A program made the translations under genes and the position numbers. Positions 31,249-40,025 of a stretch of DNA of 64,000 nucleotides are shown here, piece by piece (positions within the stretch are counted from its first letter, which is position 1; every line of letters begins with the position of its first letter). Source of the stretch: Uliginosibacterium gangwonense (GTDB lineage Bacteria; Pseudomonadota; Gammaproteobacteria; Burkholderiales; Rhodocyclaceae); contig SBBQ01000049.1 of NCBI GenBank assembly GCA_005239635.1, forward strand, positions 1 through 64,000. Direction: 5' to 3'. The notes under the pieces were generated by a model, which was not told where the DNA came from, made no database searches, and was given only the letters and a program-made list of their open reading frames with translations.

Positions 31249-32493
31249 TTAAAGTGATTGGCAAAATTCAACAATTCGTTGCGCACCTTGGCAGCATTCT
31301 TCCGGCGTGGCAACGAGTGCTAGCCGAACGAAACGTGCGCCAGGGTTAATGCCGTGTGCGGCGCGTGCTAAAAAGCTGCCAGGCAACACGGTGACATGGG
31401 TTTGTGCAAACAAGTCACGGGCAAAGTCGGTGTCATCACCCTGTACTGTATCTGGGATGCGAGCCCAAAGATAGAAACCCGCATCGGGCATGGGCGCATG
31501 CAGCACGCCATTGAGCATCGGCTGAACCTGCGCAAATTTTGTTCGATACAGCTCACGATTTGCTAACACATGCGCCTCGTCTTGCCATGCTGCAATGCTG
31601 GCTTCTTGGACGGGGCCTGACATGGCACAACCGTGGTAGGTGCGGTAGAGCAAAAATTTACGAATGATGGCAGCATCGCCAGCGACAAACCCAGAGCGTA
31701 GGCCCGGAACGTTTGAACGCTTGGACAAGCTTGAAAATACGACTAGACGACGGAAGTCTGTACGCCCTAACGCTGCAGCAATTTGCAGCGCACCTTGTGG
31801 CGGGGCTGCTTCGTCAAAATAAATTTCGGAATAGCACTCGTCTGAGGCAATGGCAAAGTTGTAGCGGTCTGATAGTTCAAATAGTGTTTGCCATTCTTCG
31901 CGTGTCATCACGCGGCCGCTGGGGTTGCCGGGTGAGCAGACATACACCAACTGGGTTTGCTTCCACTGCGCCTCAGAAATTGAAGCCCAGTCACATGCAA
32001 AACCATTTTCGGGCGTTTGGTTGTAATAAACAGGTGTGGCGCCCGCTAAGTAGGCGGCCCCTTCATAAATTTGGTAGAAGGGATTGGGTGACAAAACAAG
32101 CGCGGAGGGCTTGCTGCCATCAATGACACATTGTGCAAAAGCAAATAAAGCTTCACGCGAACCATTGACCGGTAAAATCTGCTGACCAGCATCAAGGTTG
32201 ACGCCATAGCGCTGTTGAACCCAATTGCCAATCGCTTGCCTTAGCGCGTCACTACCGGCAGTAGTGGGGTAATTTGCCAAGCCACCTAAGCTGTCGCAAA
32301 GTCGTTGTTTGATTAGGCTGGGTGTGGCATGTTGCGGCTCGCCAATCGAGAGCCGTATGGGCGCTTTGTCTGCAGGTGGCATAACGCCAGCAAACAATGC
32401 ACGCAAGCGTTCAAACGGGTAGGGCTGTAGTTGTTCGAGATGTGGATTCAAATGGCAGCTTTCTGCTAAAGCAGGCTCTCGCGGCTCATGCAT
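31249..32493 (-). CDS. dapC: Succinyldiaminopimelate transaminase
   Basis: The PLP aminotransferase, of fold type I, makes N-succinyl-LL-diaminopimelate from the keto precursor and glutamate. The sequence begins with NPHLEQLQPYPFERLRALFAG, typical of betaproteobacterial DapC. The PLP lysine is in FSSLSKRSNVPGLRSGF, with YVCSPGNPSGRV and the C-terminal RFVRLALV Arg for the substrate carboxylate. I place the start at the ATG at 32493 (about 414 residues). The frame is open to 32544, which would add a poorly conserved head. It heads the dapC-dapD-pilU-dapE-prmB block and is divergent from the DMT transporter. Confidence 0.93.
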   Translation of the reverse strand: MHEPREPALAESCHLNPHLEQLQPYPFERLRALFAGVMPPADKAPIRLSIGEPQHATPSLIKQRLCDSLGGLANYPTTAGSDALRQAIGNWVQQRYGVNLDAGQQILPVNGSREALFAFAQCVIDGSKPSALVLSPNPFYQIYEGAAYLAGATPVYYNQTPENGFACDWASISEAQWKQTQLVYVCSPGNPSGRVMTREEWQTLFELSDRYNFAIASDECYSEIYFDEAAPPQGALQIAAALGRTDFRRLVVFSSLSKRSNVPGLRSGFVAGDAAIIRKFLLYRTYHGCAMSGPVQEASIAAWQDEAHVLANRELYRTKFAQVQPMLNGVLHAPMPDAGFYLWARIPDTVQGDDTDFARDLFAQTHVTVLPGSFLARAAHGINPGARFVRLALVATPEECCQGAQRIVEFCQSL

Positions 32494-32669
32494 TGCGATT
32501 GTGTGTTTGGCAATGGCGATGATGCCAAGCATTGGGCAATGCAATTCTGCTAATCGTTTGCAGATGTTTCGGCGCCGCGGGCCCCAAAGGCATAATTATA
32601 AGGCTTATCTGGCCTTCTCGCCTGCCTGCATTTTGTAATGAATAAAGGGGTTTGGCGTGGTGAGATCGA

Positions 32670-33584
32670 ATGTCAAAAGAGCTTGAAACACCAAAGGTAA
32701 CCCGCTGGGCGCGCTTGTCGTTGCTAACCGGAGCAACGGTATGGGGACTCATTTGGTATCCGTACCGTGCCCTTGAGTCAGCGGGTGTGTCTGGAGTGGT
32801 GTCTGCGGTGCTCACCTATTTGATTGCGCTGATCTTCGCCTCGTTTTTGTATTTCGGTTTATTGCGTAAGACAGCGTGGCGCAAACTCGATAAAACCCTT
32901 TTGCTAGGCATTGCGCTCGCCTCAGGGGTTTGCAACCTAGGTTACTTGCTGGGTACGCTTGCTGGTGAAGTCATGCGCGTATTGTTGTTGTTCTATTTGT
33001 CACCATTGTGGACCATTGTTCTCTCTAGGTTGATGCTAGGCGAGCGCCTAAGCCGCTGGGGGAGTGTTGTGGTACTACTTTCCGTCGCGGGCGCCATTAC
33101 GATGTTGTGGCGTCCAGGTTCCGTACTACCTTGGCCTCAAACTTTTGCTGAGTGGATGGGGCTTTTAGCGGGTTTGGGTTTTGCGTTGAATAATGTGCTG
33201 TCGCGCAAAGCACAGACTATCTCGGTTGAGATTAAATCGCTCGCAGTTTTTGCAGGGGTGGTCTTGGTTGGCCTAATTGCGCTGATTCAGCAGATTGTGC
33301 CAATCGCGCCAGCGGCGCCACTCGGCCAGATAGGCGTATTGCCATGGCTACAAATTTTTCTGTTGGGTTTGGTTTTGTTGGTTGTGAATTATGTGGTGCA
33401 GTATGGCTTGACGCATCGCCCAGCCAATGAGGCCATCGTATTGTTTTTGTTTGAGCTCGTGGTGGCTGCGCTATCAGCAATGTTGTTGGCCGACGAGCGA
33501 TTAACGCTACAGGCCTGTCTAGGTGGCAGCATGATTGTGTTAGCGAGCTTGTTAAGCACGCGTGATGGGACTGGCGCTCATTGA
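32670..33584 (+). CDS. DMT superfamily (EamA) transporter
   Basis: The 304-residue inner-membrane protein has ten predicted hydrophobic segments in two EamA halves. The first carries TGATVWGLIWYPYR and LLFYLSPLWTIVLSRLMLGERLSRW. The second ends in EAIVLFLFELVVAALSAMLLADERL. Such proteins export metabolites or amino acids. The divergent position next to dapC could hint at lysine-pathway metabolites, but the substrate is unknown. Confidence 0.9.
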   Translation: MSKELETPKVTRWARLSLLTGATVWGLIWYPYRALESAGVSGVVSAVLTYLIALIFASFLYFGLLRKTAWRKLDKTLLLGIALASGVCNLGYLLGTLAGEVMRVLLLFYLSPLWTIVLSRLMLGERLSRWGSVVVLLSVAGAITMLWRPGSVLPWPQTFAEWMGLLAGLGFALNNVLSRKAQTISVEIKSLAVFAGVVLVGLIALIQQIVPIAPAAPLGQIGVLPWLQIFLLGLVLLVVNYVVQYGLTHRPANEAIVLFLFELVVAALSAMLLADERLTLQACLGGSMIVLASLLSTRDGTGAH

Positions 33585-33658
33585 TCTTTTTAGGGCAGCC
33601 AGTGTTTTTTGAATGACTTCATGCAGTTGTGTGGGCTGTGCACGTTTCGTCCACAGGT

Positions 33659-33681
33659 TCATCCACATTTTTTGTGGATAA
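33659..33681. promoter_or_regulatory. Inverted DnaA-box pair
   Basis: TGTGGATAA at 33673-33681 is a perfect DnaA box (TTATCCACA on the minus strand). TCATCCACA at 33659-33667 differs from that consensus at one base. The two face each other and also make a perfect hairpin, ATCCACA-TTTTT-TGTGGAT. A weaker GTCCACA precedes at 33650-33656. They lie in the 159-base gap between the DMT transporter and the next gene. The cluster could be DnaA control of that gene or a DnaA-titrating site. No origin genes are nearby. Confidence 0.5.
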
Positions 33682-33743
33682 CTTGCAGGCAAAGCTTTCG
33701 CCCAAAGATCGATTGTATGAAACTGTATGGTTGGGTAGGTTAA

Positions 33744-34538
33744 ATGAGTGAACGTGATCAACAAGGTCGAGAGCATGTGATGGCTCACGACCAATTGCAG
33801 CAATGGGTTTCTTCCGCAACCCAAAAGCAGGCGGCACGTCTGGTGCAGGAGGCGTTTACGGCCTTGTTTAGAGTGTCTACTGGTCTTTCGGATGGCGTGG
33901 AAGCAGCTGATGCCGCAAAGCTAACTGCAGATATGGACAAAGTTCGCACAACGTTGCAGAACTGGTGTTGCGCAGGTGCGTCAGCACAAGAATCTTCGGT
34001 GCGCGCGGCCTTAGTGCTGTCTGGGTTAGATCAATGGGGCTTGGGCTATGCACAGGTGTTTGAGCTGCAAGCATTACCTGCTGTTAGCCAGGTGCTGGCA
34101 GATTTACGTACAAGTTTAGATGAACAGCAAGAAGCGAAGTGCTTACAGCATTTTGCCAATTTGCAACAACATGAATGGGATGCGATCGATTTTAAAATTG
34201 ATCTTCGACGCGGTCTCCATCTCTCACTTTGGTATGCAGCCATTGCTTGCGAACAGCTAGAAGAAGCTGAACGCATTGTTCTCGGCCTTAGCGCGCTGAT
34301 GGCTGCGTTACTTAAACTGATGCCAGAAAATGGGTGGCGTTTAGTGGCAGATGCGTTGGCGTATATTCAAATCGCTTGTTTAAAAGAAGGGCTAGCCGCA
34401 CAAGGCGTAGCGCAGCAAGCAACCCAACAATTATTTACGAATTTATCTGCGATGATGCCTGCTGATCGATACGACATGGTAATGCGGTTAGCGAGTGAGG
34501 CGGTGCTGGGTTGGGATAATGCGCGACGTAGCCATTAG
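33744..34538 (+). CDS. Helical protein of unknown function
   Basis: I do not recognise a family for this 264-residue protein. It has no signal peptide or membrane segment, and is rich in Ala, Leu and Gln with heptad-like spacing, suggesting an all-alpha cytosolic fold. Regions of note are WDAIDFKIDLRRGLHLSLWYAAIACEQ near residue 150 and LMPENGWRLVADALAYIQIACL near 200. Frequent codons and GC content look like the neighbours, so recent transfer is not indicated. It stands alone between the DnaA boxes and a bidirectional terminator. The ATG at 33744 is followed by a second ATG at 33780, which is an alternative start. Confidence 0.75.
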   Translation: MSERDQQGREHVMAHDQLQQWVSSATQKQAARLVQEAFTALFRVSTGLSDGVEAADAAKLTADMDKVRTTLQNWCCAGASAQESSVRAALVLSGLDQWGLGYAQVFELQALPAVSQVLADLRTSLDEQQEAKCLQHFANLQQHEWDAIDFKIDLRRGLHLSLWYAAIACEQLEEAERIVLGLSALMAALLKLMPENGWRLVADALAYIQIACLKEGLAAQGVAQQATQQLFTNLSAMMPADRYDMVMRLASEAVLGWDNARRSH

Positions 34539-34574
34539 GCATAGACAGGAAAATTGCACTGCTGTGCTATAAAC

Positions 34575-34602
34575 AAAAAACGCGGCCTAGGCCGCGTTTT
34601 TT
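34575..34602. terminator. Bidirectional intrinsic terminator
   Basis: The palindrome CGCGGCCTAGGCCGCG is flanked by AAAAAA and TTTTTT. It sits between the convergent ends of the unknown helical gene and cspA and can serve both. Confidence 0.93.
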
Positions 34603-34617
34603 GTGATCCGTACGAAA

Positions 34618-34827
34618 TTACATCGGGCGGATATTTGAAGCTTGCAAACCCTTCGGGCCGGTCTTCACTTCAAATTCAACGCGCTGGTTTTCAGCGAGTG
34701 AACGGAAGCCGTTGCCTTGAATTTCGCTGAAGTGTGCGAACAGGTCGCCGCTGCCTTCATCGGGGGTAATAAAGCCGAAGCCTTTGGCATCGTTGAACCA
34801 TTTGACGGTACCGGTTTGAGTGCTCAT
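34618..34827 (-). CDS. Cold-shock protein, CspA family
   Basis: The 69-residue nucleic-acid chaperone is a single OB-fold cold-shock domain. RNP1 is KGFGFI and RNP2 is DLFAHFSEI, and the start is [19 protein letters not shown]. The frame is open to 34923, but the conserved start and an AAGGAA site place translation at the ATG at 34827. The long 5' region is typical of cold-shock genes, whose leader RNA controls temperature response. Confidence 0.96.
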   Translation of the reverse strand: MSTQTGTVKWFNDAKGFGFITPDEGSGDLFAHFSEIQGNGFRSLAENQRVEFEVKTGPKGLQASNIRPM

Positions 34828-35222
34828 GTTGCGTTCCTTGCAAAAAAATCGAAAACACGGTCTAAGCAGTGCAGTACATTTTTTGTACCGTACTGCATTG
34901 CCATGACATGCAGGAGCGATCAAGAAACGTCACAGAGGGATTTCAAACGGTGATTTGCTCAGATTTCGCATATGGCGAGTACTGCACAAGCTCACTTTGG
35001 AACACACCACAAAGACATACGGCTTGAATCGACTGCGCGCGCAGCATACACCTTTTTTTGTTGTGTGTGTCGTTTGTGTGAAGAGTGTGGTTGATATGCA
35101 TCAACTTGTAGCACATTTGGCGTGTTCCACGCATTCGATACTGAGTCGAAAAGTCTCACCCTAACGTGCGTCGATATTCTTTACGATCGCTATAACCTAG
35201 GCGCTAAGCGGGTGCGCGCGAG
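34828..35222 (-). promoter_or_regulatory. cspA upstream region with a leader hairpin
   Basis: These 395 bases hold no convincing gene. Close to cspA, GCAGTAC and GTACTGC (34871-34896) form a seven-base stem with a T-rich (A-rich on the minus strand) loop within the probable leader. A TG-rich stretch occurs at about 35047-35095. No single promoter stands out to me. A cold-responsive leader is an inference from the family. Confidence 0.45.
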
Positions 35223-35645
35223 CTACCGTGCAGTATGTTGTGCCAGCACTTCACGTAAGTTGTAGTTTTGCTGCCAATTCAAACGTTCTTCACTGGCATG
35301 CACATAGGCGCGTGCTTGGGCCTCGGTCATCTCGAGTAAAGCCTCAAGTGTCCTGGAAAGTAGGGGAATTTGCGGCAGCATGGACCCAAAGAACATGACT
35401 TCATTGCCAATTTGTATGAGTAAAGTAGGGAAGTCGTCCACGTCAAAATGCCCTATCCAATCTGCCTCGTCTTCAATGTCAATCCACAAAAAGGAGGCAT
35501 CAGGAAAAGACTTGCCTAGCGCTAAAAAATTCGGCTGATATTCACGACAGGTTCCACACCATGCAGCACAAAGGCAGGCAACCAATACAGGACGTTTTGG
35601 TGTTGAGACTGCCCCTTCAGGTGAATGTGAGTTCGAAGTTGTCAT
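35223..35645 (-). CDS. Thioredoxin-fold protein with WCGTC motif
   Basis: The 140-residue protein has a thioredoxin domain with AAWCGTCREY near residue 29 and the cis-Pro segment DDFPTLLIQIG near 70. The Gly-Thr between the cysteines differs from the Gly-Pro of standard thioredoxin, which usually changes the redox potential. There is no signal peptide, so a cytosolic role is likely. The C-terminal 40 residues (LLEMTEAQARAYVHASEERL) form a helical extension not seen in TrxA. The partner is unknown. Confidence 0.85.
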   Translation of the reverse strand: MTTSNSHSPEGAVSTPKRPVLVACLCAAWCGTCREYQPNFLALGKSFPDASFLWIDIEDEADWIGHFDVDDFPTLLIQIGNEVMFFGSMLPQIPLLSRTLEALLEMTEAQARAYVHASEERLNWQQNYNLREVLAQHTAR

Positions 35646-35775
35646 GTTCGGATGGTGGAGGATATTGTTTTTTATGTTATTGATTATTTGGATATAAAAA
35701 ATGCTTCGGCCATAAGTACTAGGGATTGTCTATGCATTTTGTGTAATCCTTGCGCTACTGAAATGTGGCAATAAA

Positions 35776-36492
35776 ATGGCTCGGATACAAAAAACATTCC
35801 CGTTGCGAAACATTCCTCCGCTGGAATGGGTGTTGGCCTTTGTGGCGTTAGGGCTGGTTACCTTTTGGGGTGTGCTCGGCTTATTACATGGGCGCTTCGA
35901 CGTGCCGATCGACTTGGTACTTATCGTTGCTGCTGGCGCTGTCGTGTTTACGTTTGCTATCAGCTTACTATTGCGTCGGCATAGCCACAGCCATCCAATT
36001 CCTTCCTTAGTATACCCGCGCGCAGATGAATGGCCTGCGACTGAACACGCAGATTTTTCTCCAGCCAATCTTGTCCAGCGCGAGTGGTCCTCTGCATATT
36101 TGGCGTCATTTGACGCACGACAGCTGACACAGGTCTGTGTGCGCTGCTTCAACGACCAAGGGTACTCTAGCCATAGTGTGACCACGCCTGACTCGTCATT
36201 GCTTGAGTTGCGATTGTTCCGACCCGGTGATGTTGGAACACACGCCATCGTGTTGTGTATGGCAAATGAAGGTGGCGTGGTGGAAGAGAATATCGTCTTG
36301 CGTGCCCATTCCCGAAAGGTTCGTGAGCAACTTTACCGTGCAGTTTGTGTAACTAATGGCTCCTTTTCAGATCGCGCGCGTCAATGTGCGAGCGAGAATT
36401 TTGTGCATTTAATTGATCTGCAGCAGTTAATGTACATGGTCCAGAAGCTGCCGGTAGAAGACCGACAGGCACTTCTTGCAGTCCTCGATTGA
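35776..36492 (+). CDS. Membrane-anchored, degenerate Mrr-like nuclease-fold protein
   Basis: The 238-residue protein has two transmembrane helices (about residues 17-38 and 45-66) followed by a soluble domain. The domain pattern resembles the Mrr-type restriction-endonuclease fold: FDARQLTQVCVRCFNDQGY, then KVREQLYRAVCVTNGSFSDRARQCASENFVHLIDLQQL. In active members a D-(E/Q)-x-K motif lies between the first and second parts. Here the region reads TPDSSLLELRLFRPGD, with no Gln/Glu-x-Lys, so catalysis is doubtful. The homology is my inference. It is followed after 65 bases by the YlqF-type GTPase gene. Confidence 0.6.
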   Translation: MARIQKTFPLRNIPPLEWVLAFVALGLVTFWGVLGLLHGRFDVPIDLVLIVAAGAVVFTFAISLLLRRHSHSHPIPSLVYPRADEWPATEHADFSPANLVQREWSSAYLASFDARQLTQVCVRCFNDQGYSSHSVTTPDSSLLELRLFRPGDVGTHAIVLCMANEGGVVEENIVLRAHSRKVREQLYRAVCVTNGSFSDRARQCASENFVHLIDLQQLMYMVQKLPVEDRQALLAVLD

Positions 36493-36557
36493 ACGTCGGT
36501 TAGACCTGTCGCCCGAGTTCGGCGATAATTACGGGTCAGTACTAACGTTCATTTCAA

Positions 36558-37484
36558 ATGCCCATACAGTGGTTTCCTGGTCACATGACCTCAGCGCGCC
36601 GCAAGGCGGCCGAGGCGATGGAGCGCACCGATGTTGTCATCGAAGTGCTAGATGCGCGCTTGCCCGCAGCCAGTAGTAATCCGATGATTCACGAGCTGCG
36701 TCTATTTCGTCAGCGCCCGTGCCTCAAGTTGCTAAACAAGTCCGACTTGGCCGATCCAGAAGCGACACGCGCTTGGCTAGATTACTTTAATGCTCAGCCG
36801 GGTGTGAAAGCGGTGGCAATTTCTTGCAAAAAAGCCGGCGAAGTTGCGCGCATACCTTCACTCTGCAAATCGTTAGCCCCGCACCGTAATGATGGGACTA
36901 AGCCATTGCGCGTGATGATTATGGGCATTCCCAATGTGGGCAAATCGACGCTCATGAACGCATTGGCAAAACGCAAGGTTGCAGCGGTAGGGGATGAGCC
37001 CGCCGTCACAAAAAGCCAGCAGCGAATCGATTTGAGCAGTCAATTTACGTTAACGGATACGCCGGGCATGATGTGGCCAAAAATCGACCATGATGAAGAT
37101 GGTTACATGTTGGCCGCAAGTCATGCGATTGGGCGTAATGCAGTTATTGATGAAGAAGTGGCCGAGTTTTTGGCGCATATCCTGCTGCAACGTTACCCGG
37201 ACTATTTGGCGGCCCGCTATAAACAAGACGTTTCTAAGTTGGATGGAATGGGTGTGTTAGAAGCGATCGCGACACGACGCGGGTTCCGATTGCCAAACCG
37301 CAGTGGTCGAGGCGGTGAGCTTGATATTGAGCGTGCAGCGCTCACGCTCTTGCAAGATTATCGTGACGGGATTCTGGGCAGAGTTACCCTCGAAACGCCG
37401 GAGTCGCGCACAGATATGCTGGCCCGCGCTGCAACGCTGAGCGATACGTCGACGGCCGAAACAAAAACTCCCGAGAACGATTAG
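36558..37484 (+). CDS. Ribosome biogenesis GTPase YlqF/RbgA-like
   Basis: The 308-residue circularly permuted GTPase begins with IQWFPGHMTSARRKA. G motifs appear in permuted order: NKSD near residue 60, then GIPNVGKSTLMNAL near 125 (P-loop), and DTPGMMWP (G3) near 172. YlqF/RbgA of Gram-positives drives late 50S assembly. Proteobacterial members are less studied but share the architecture. The last 25 residues are Thr/Ser/Glu-rich and not conserved. A start at 36558 is supported by the conserved PIQWFPGHM. Confidence 0.9.
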   Translation: MPIQWFPGHMTSARRKAAEAMERTDVVIEVLDARLPAASSNPMIHELRLFRQRPCLKLLNKSDLADPEATRAWLDYFNAQPGVKAVAISCKKAGEVARIPSLCKSLAPHRNDGTKPLRVMIMGIPNVGKSTLMNALAKRKVAAVGDEPAVTKSQQRIDLSSQFTLTDTPGMMWPKIDHDEDGYMLAASHAIGRNAVIDEEVAEFLAHILLQRYPDYLAARYKQDVSKLDGMGVLEAIATRRGFRLPNRSGRGGELDIERAALTLLQDYRDGILGRVTLETPESRTDMLARAATLSDTSTAETKTPEND

Positions 37485-37581
37485 CTGCCTGTGTTGAGGG
37501 GGTTGGGCTAAAATCAGCCTAAATCGCGCTCGCGCGAGACAAATGGATTGATTGCCCCGCAACAAGGCTACCCTTGCGCCC

Positions 37582-38559
37582 ATGATCGCTTACATTGTTC
37601 GCCGTTTGCTGTATGCGATTCCCATCTTGTTGGGCGTTAACCTCATTACCTTCGCGTTATTCTTTCTTGTTAATTCGCCAGATGATATGGCGCGAATGCA
37701 GCTCGGCGTTAAGCGAGTAACGCCAGAAGCGATTCAGCAATGGAAAGCCGAAAGAGGCTACGACAAGCCCTTGGTCTGGAATGAGGCTGCGTCTGGGTTT
37801 CACAAAATGAGTGAAACCATATTTTTTGATAAGTCGCTTCGAATGTTCGCCTTGGATTTTGGCCGGTCAGACGATGGGCGAGATATTGGACTTGAGATTC
37901 GATCGCGTATGGTGCCGAGCTTGGCAATTGCTGTGCCGACTTTCTTTTTAAGTCTGTTCGTCACAGTGAGCTTTGCCCTGCTGTTGGTTTTCTTCAGAGC
38001 AACGGTGCTAGACACGGCGGGTGTCGTGCTGTGTGTCGCAGCGATGTCGATCTCCGGCTTGTTTTACATCATTGGCGGGCAGTATGTGGTGAGTAAGGTA
38101 TGGAATCTAGTACCCATATCGGGCTACGCCAGCGGTTTGGATGCCACGCGGTTTCTGATTTTGCCCGTCATCATTAGCATGTTAGCGGGGCTGGGCAGCT
38201 CTGCGCGCTGGTATCGCGCTATTTTTCTGGAAGAAATTAATCGAGACTATGTGCGGACTGCACGCGCCAAAGGGCTATCTGAGTTGCGCGTACTGTTTAG
38301 GCATGTACTTAAAAATGCTTTGATCCCTATTCTGACGGGTGTCGTGGTGGTGATTCCGACGCTGTTTATGGGTTCGCTTCTAATCGAAAGTTTTTTTGGA
38401 ATTCCTGGGTTGGGCAGTTACACCATTGACGCGATTGGCTCTCAAGACTTCGCTGTTGTGCGGGCCATGGTTTTTATTGGTTCAGTGCTGTACATCTTGG
38501 GTCTGTTGCTGACGGATATTTCTTATACCTTGGTTGATCCTCGAGTGCGCCTGCAATGA
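37582..38559 (+). CDS. Peptide-type ABC transporter permease (DppB/OppB family)
   Basis: The 325-residue inner-membrane permease starts with IVRRLLYAIPILLGVNLITF, typical of the first helix of this family. It has a large periplasmic loop (about residues 35-105) and the EAA coupling motif YVRTARAKGLSELRVLFRHVLKNALIPI near 222. I placed the start at the ATG at 37582. The frame extends to a TTG at 37552. It overlaps the next permease gene by four bases. Confidence 0.92.
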   Translation: MIAYIVRRLLYAIPILLGVNLITFALFFLVNSPDDMARMQLGVKRVTPEAIQQWKAERGYDKPLVWNEAASGFHKMSETIFFDKSLRMFALDFGRSDDGRDIGLEIRSRMVPSLAIAVPTFFLSLFVTVSFALLLVFFRATVLDTAGVVLCVAAMSISGLFYIIGGQYVVSKVWNLVPISGYASGLDATRFLILPVIISMLAGLGSSARWYRAIFLEEINRDYVRTARAKGLSELRVLFRHVLKNALIPILTGVVVVIPTLFMGSLLIESFFGIPGLGSYTIDAIGSQDFAVVRAMVFIGSVLYILGLLLTDISYTLVDPRVRLQ

Positions 38560-40025
38560 ATGAAACAACCACATTTCGTTTAGTGTGGCTGTGGTCAGAC
38601 ATTTTGATTTGGCTGCTGTTTGCGTGTTGTGTGATGGGCGGTGTGTGGGCTGCGCGTGACGAAACCATGCGTCAAACGTGGCGCAAAGTGGGGCAGTCTG
38701 CACTTGCTATGGCTTCTGCGGCACTCTTAACCTGTTACCTGACGATCGGGCTGCTGGATTCAATTCACCTACAATTTAGATTGCCCAATCACGCCGTAGC
38801 GCAGCAAGTTAAAAGCGATACGTTAGCTCCTGAGATTCATTACTCTCCCGAAGTTTTATCTGTGCTCGATGTAATCGCGAGTGGTTTGCGCGAACGTCGT
38901 GAAAAAACCTATTCCGCTCCTTACGCCGCTCATTTGTTTGCAAAAGAAACGCGCGAAGTTAACGGTGTACAAACAAGAGAGTTTCCTGCGTTGCGCCATG
39001 CACCTCAGGCCGCCGATGCTGCATCACTGACAGCCATAGGATTGGCAAAGGGCGCTGTTGTTTGGATGGGTTTGTGCGGAATCTTCGTCTTGTACCGGAT
39101 TGCGCGATACGCTCAAAGCGTGCGATCCGCGCTGAACGCGTTGTTGGGCAAACCTCAGGCAAAAGCCCTAGCTTGGCGCAGTTTTATGCTAACGCTACTA
39201 ATCGTGTTTTTATTTGCGGGTGTGTTGTGCCAGTCCAGCGGTGGCCTGCATGTATTTGGTACAGACAAAGTGGGGCAGGATGTTTTTTATCTAACCCTAA
39301 AAAGCATTCGTACTGCACTACTCATTGGTACGCTTACAACTCTGGTAACACTGCCATTGGCAATTCTATTGGGCTTAGTTGCGGGCTATCGCGGCGGCTG
39401 GTGGGATGATGTGATTCAGTACGTGTATACCGTACTCAATTCGATTCCCGGCGTGTTGTTAATTGCCGCCATGGTGCTGATGATGCAAGTGATCATTAAC
39501 ATGCACCCAGAGTGGTTTGAGACTGCTGCACAACGCTCAGACGCGCGTTTGTTAGCACTGTGCTTTATTTTGGGCCTCACCAGTTGGACCGGCCTGTGTA
39601 GATTGTTGCGTGCCGAAACGCTGAAGTTGCGGGAATTAGAGTATGTACAAGCGGCACGAGCTTTTGGTGTGAGTGATCTGGCGATTATGTGGCGCCATAT
39701 TTTGCCAAACTTGTTCCATATTATCCTGATCGCATTGGTGATGGATTTCTCTGGCCTCGTTTTGTCTGAGGCGGTGTTGTCTTACATCGGCATTGGTGTC
39801 GATGCGAACACCACTAGTTTTGGTTCCATGATCAACGCAGCGCGTCTTGAACTTTCACGTGAGCCGGTTGTGTGGTGGATTTTGGTTGCGGCTTTTGTCT
39901 TCATGTTCATGTTGGTGTTGGCTGCCAATGTGTTGGCAGATGCTGTACGTGATGCGTTTGATCCACGCTGGCAAGGTGGAGTAGGGCGTACTCGCCTCAA
40001 GCGCGCAGCAAAGGTGCTTGCATGA
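38556..40025 (+). CDS. Peptide-type ABC transporter permease (DppC/OppC family), long form
   Basis: The 489-residue permease has its core in the C-terminal 290 residues. GTDKVGQDVFYLTLKSIRTALLIG is near residue 233, and the EAA motif (YVQAARAFGVSDLAIMWRHILPNLFHIILI) near 365. The first 200 residues carry extra membrane segments and an extended extracytoplasmic loop, making it much longer than DppC (about 300). The N-terminal helix, large loop and an additional helix near 165 look like a lineage-specific insertion. It overlaps both neighbours by four bases. Confidence 0.9.
   Translation: MNETTTFRLVWLWSDILIWLLFACCVMGGVWAARDETMRQTWRKVGQSALAMASAALLTCYLTIGLLDSIHLQFRLPNHAVAQQVKSDTLAPEIHYSPEVLSVLDVIASGLRERREKTYSAPYAAHLFAKETREVNGVQTREFPALRHAPQAADAASLTAIGLAKGAVVWMGLCGIFVLYRIARYAQSVRSALNALLGKPQAKALAWRSFMLTLLIVFLFAGVLCQSSGGLHVFGTDKVGQDVFYLTLKSIRTALLIGTLTTLVTLPLAILLGLVAGYRGGWWDDVIQYVYTVLNSIPGVLLIAAMVLMMQVIINMHPEWFETAAQRSDARLLALCFILGLTSWTGLCRLLRAETLKLRELEYVQAARAFGVSDLAIMWRHILPNLFHIILIALVMDFSGLVLSEAVLSYIGIGVDANTTSFGSMINAARLELSREPVVWWILVAAFVFMFMLVLAANVLADAVRDAFDPRWQGGVGRTRLKRAAKVLA

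Noticed and set aside
33650-33690. Replication origin
   Set aside because: Only one perfect and one near-perfect DnaA box are present, with no AT-rich unwinding region and no dnaA, dnaN or parAB genes in the window.
35776-36492. Active restriction enzyme or defence system
   Set aside because: No methyltransferase or helicase gene is nearby and the catalytic motif of the Mrr-like domain is not visible.
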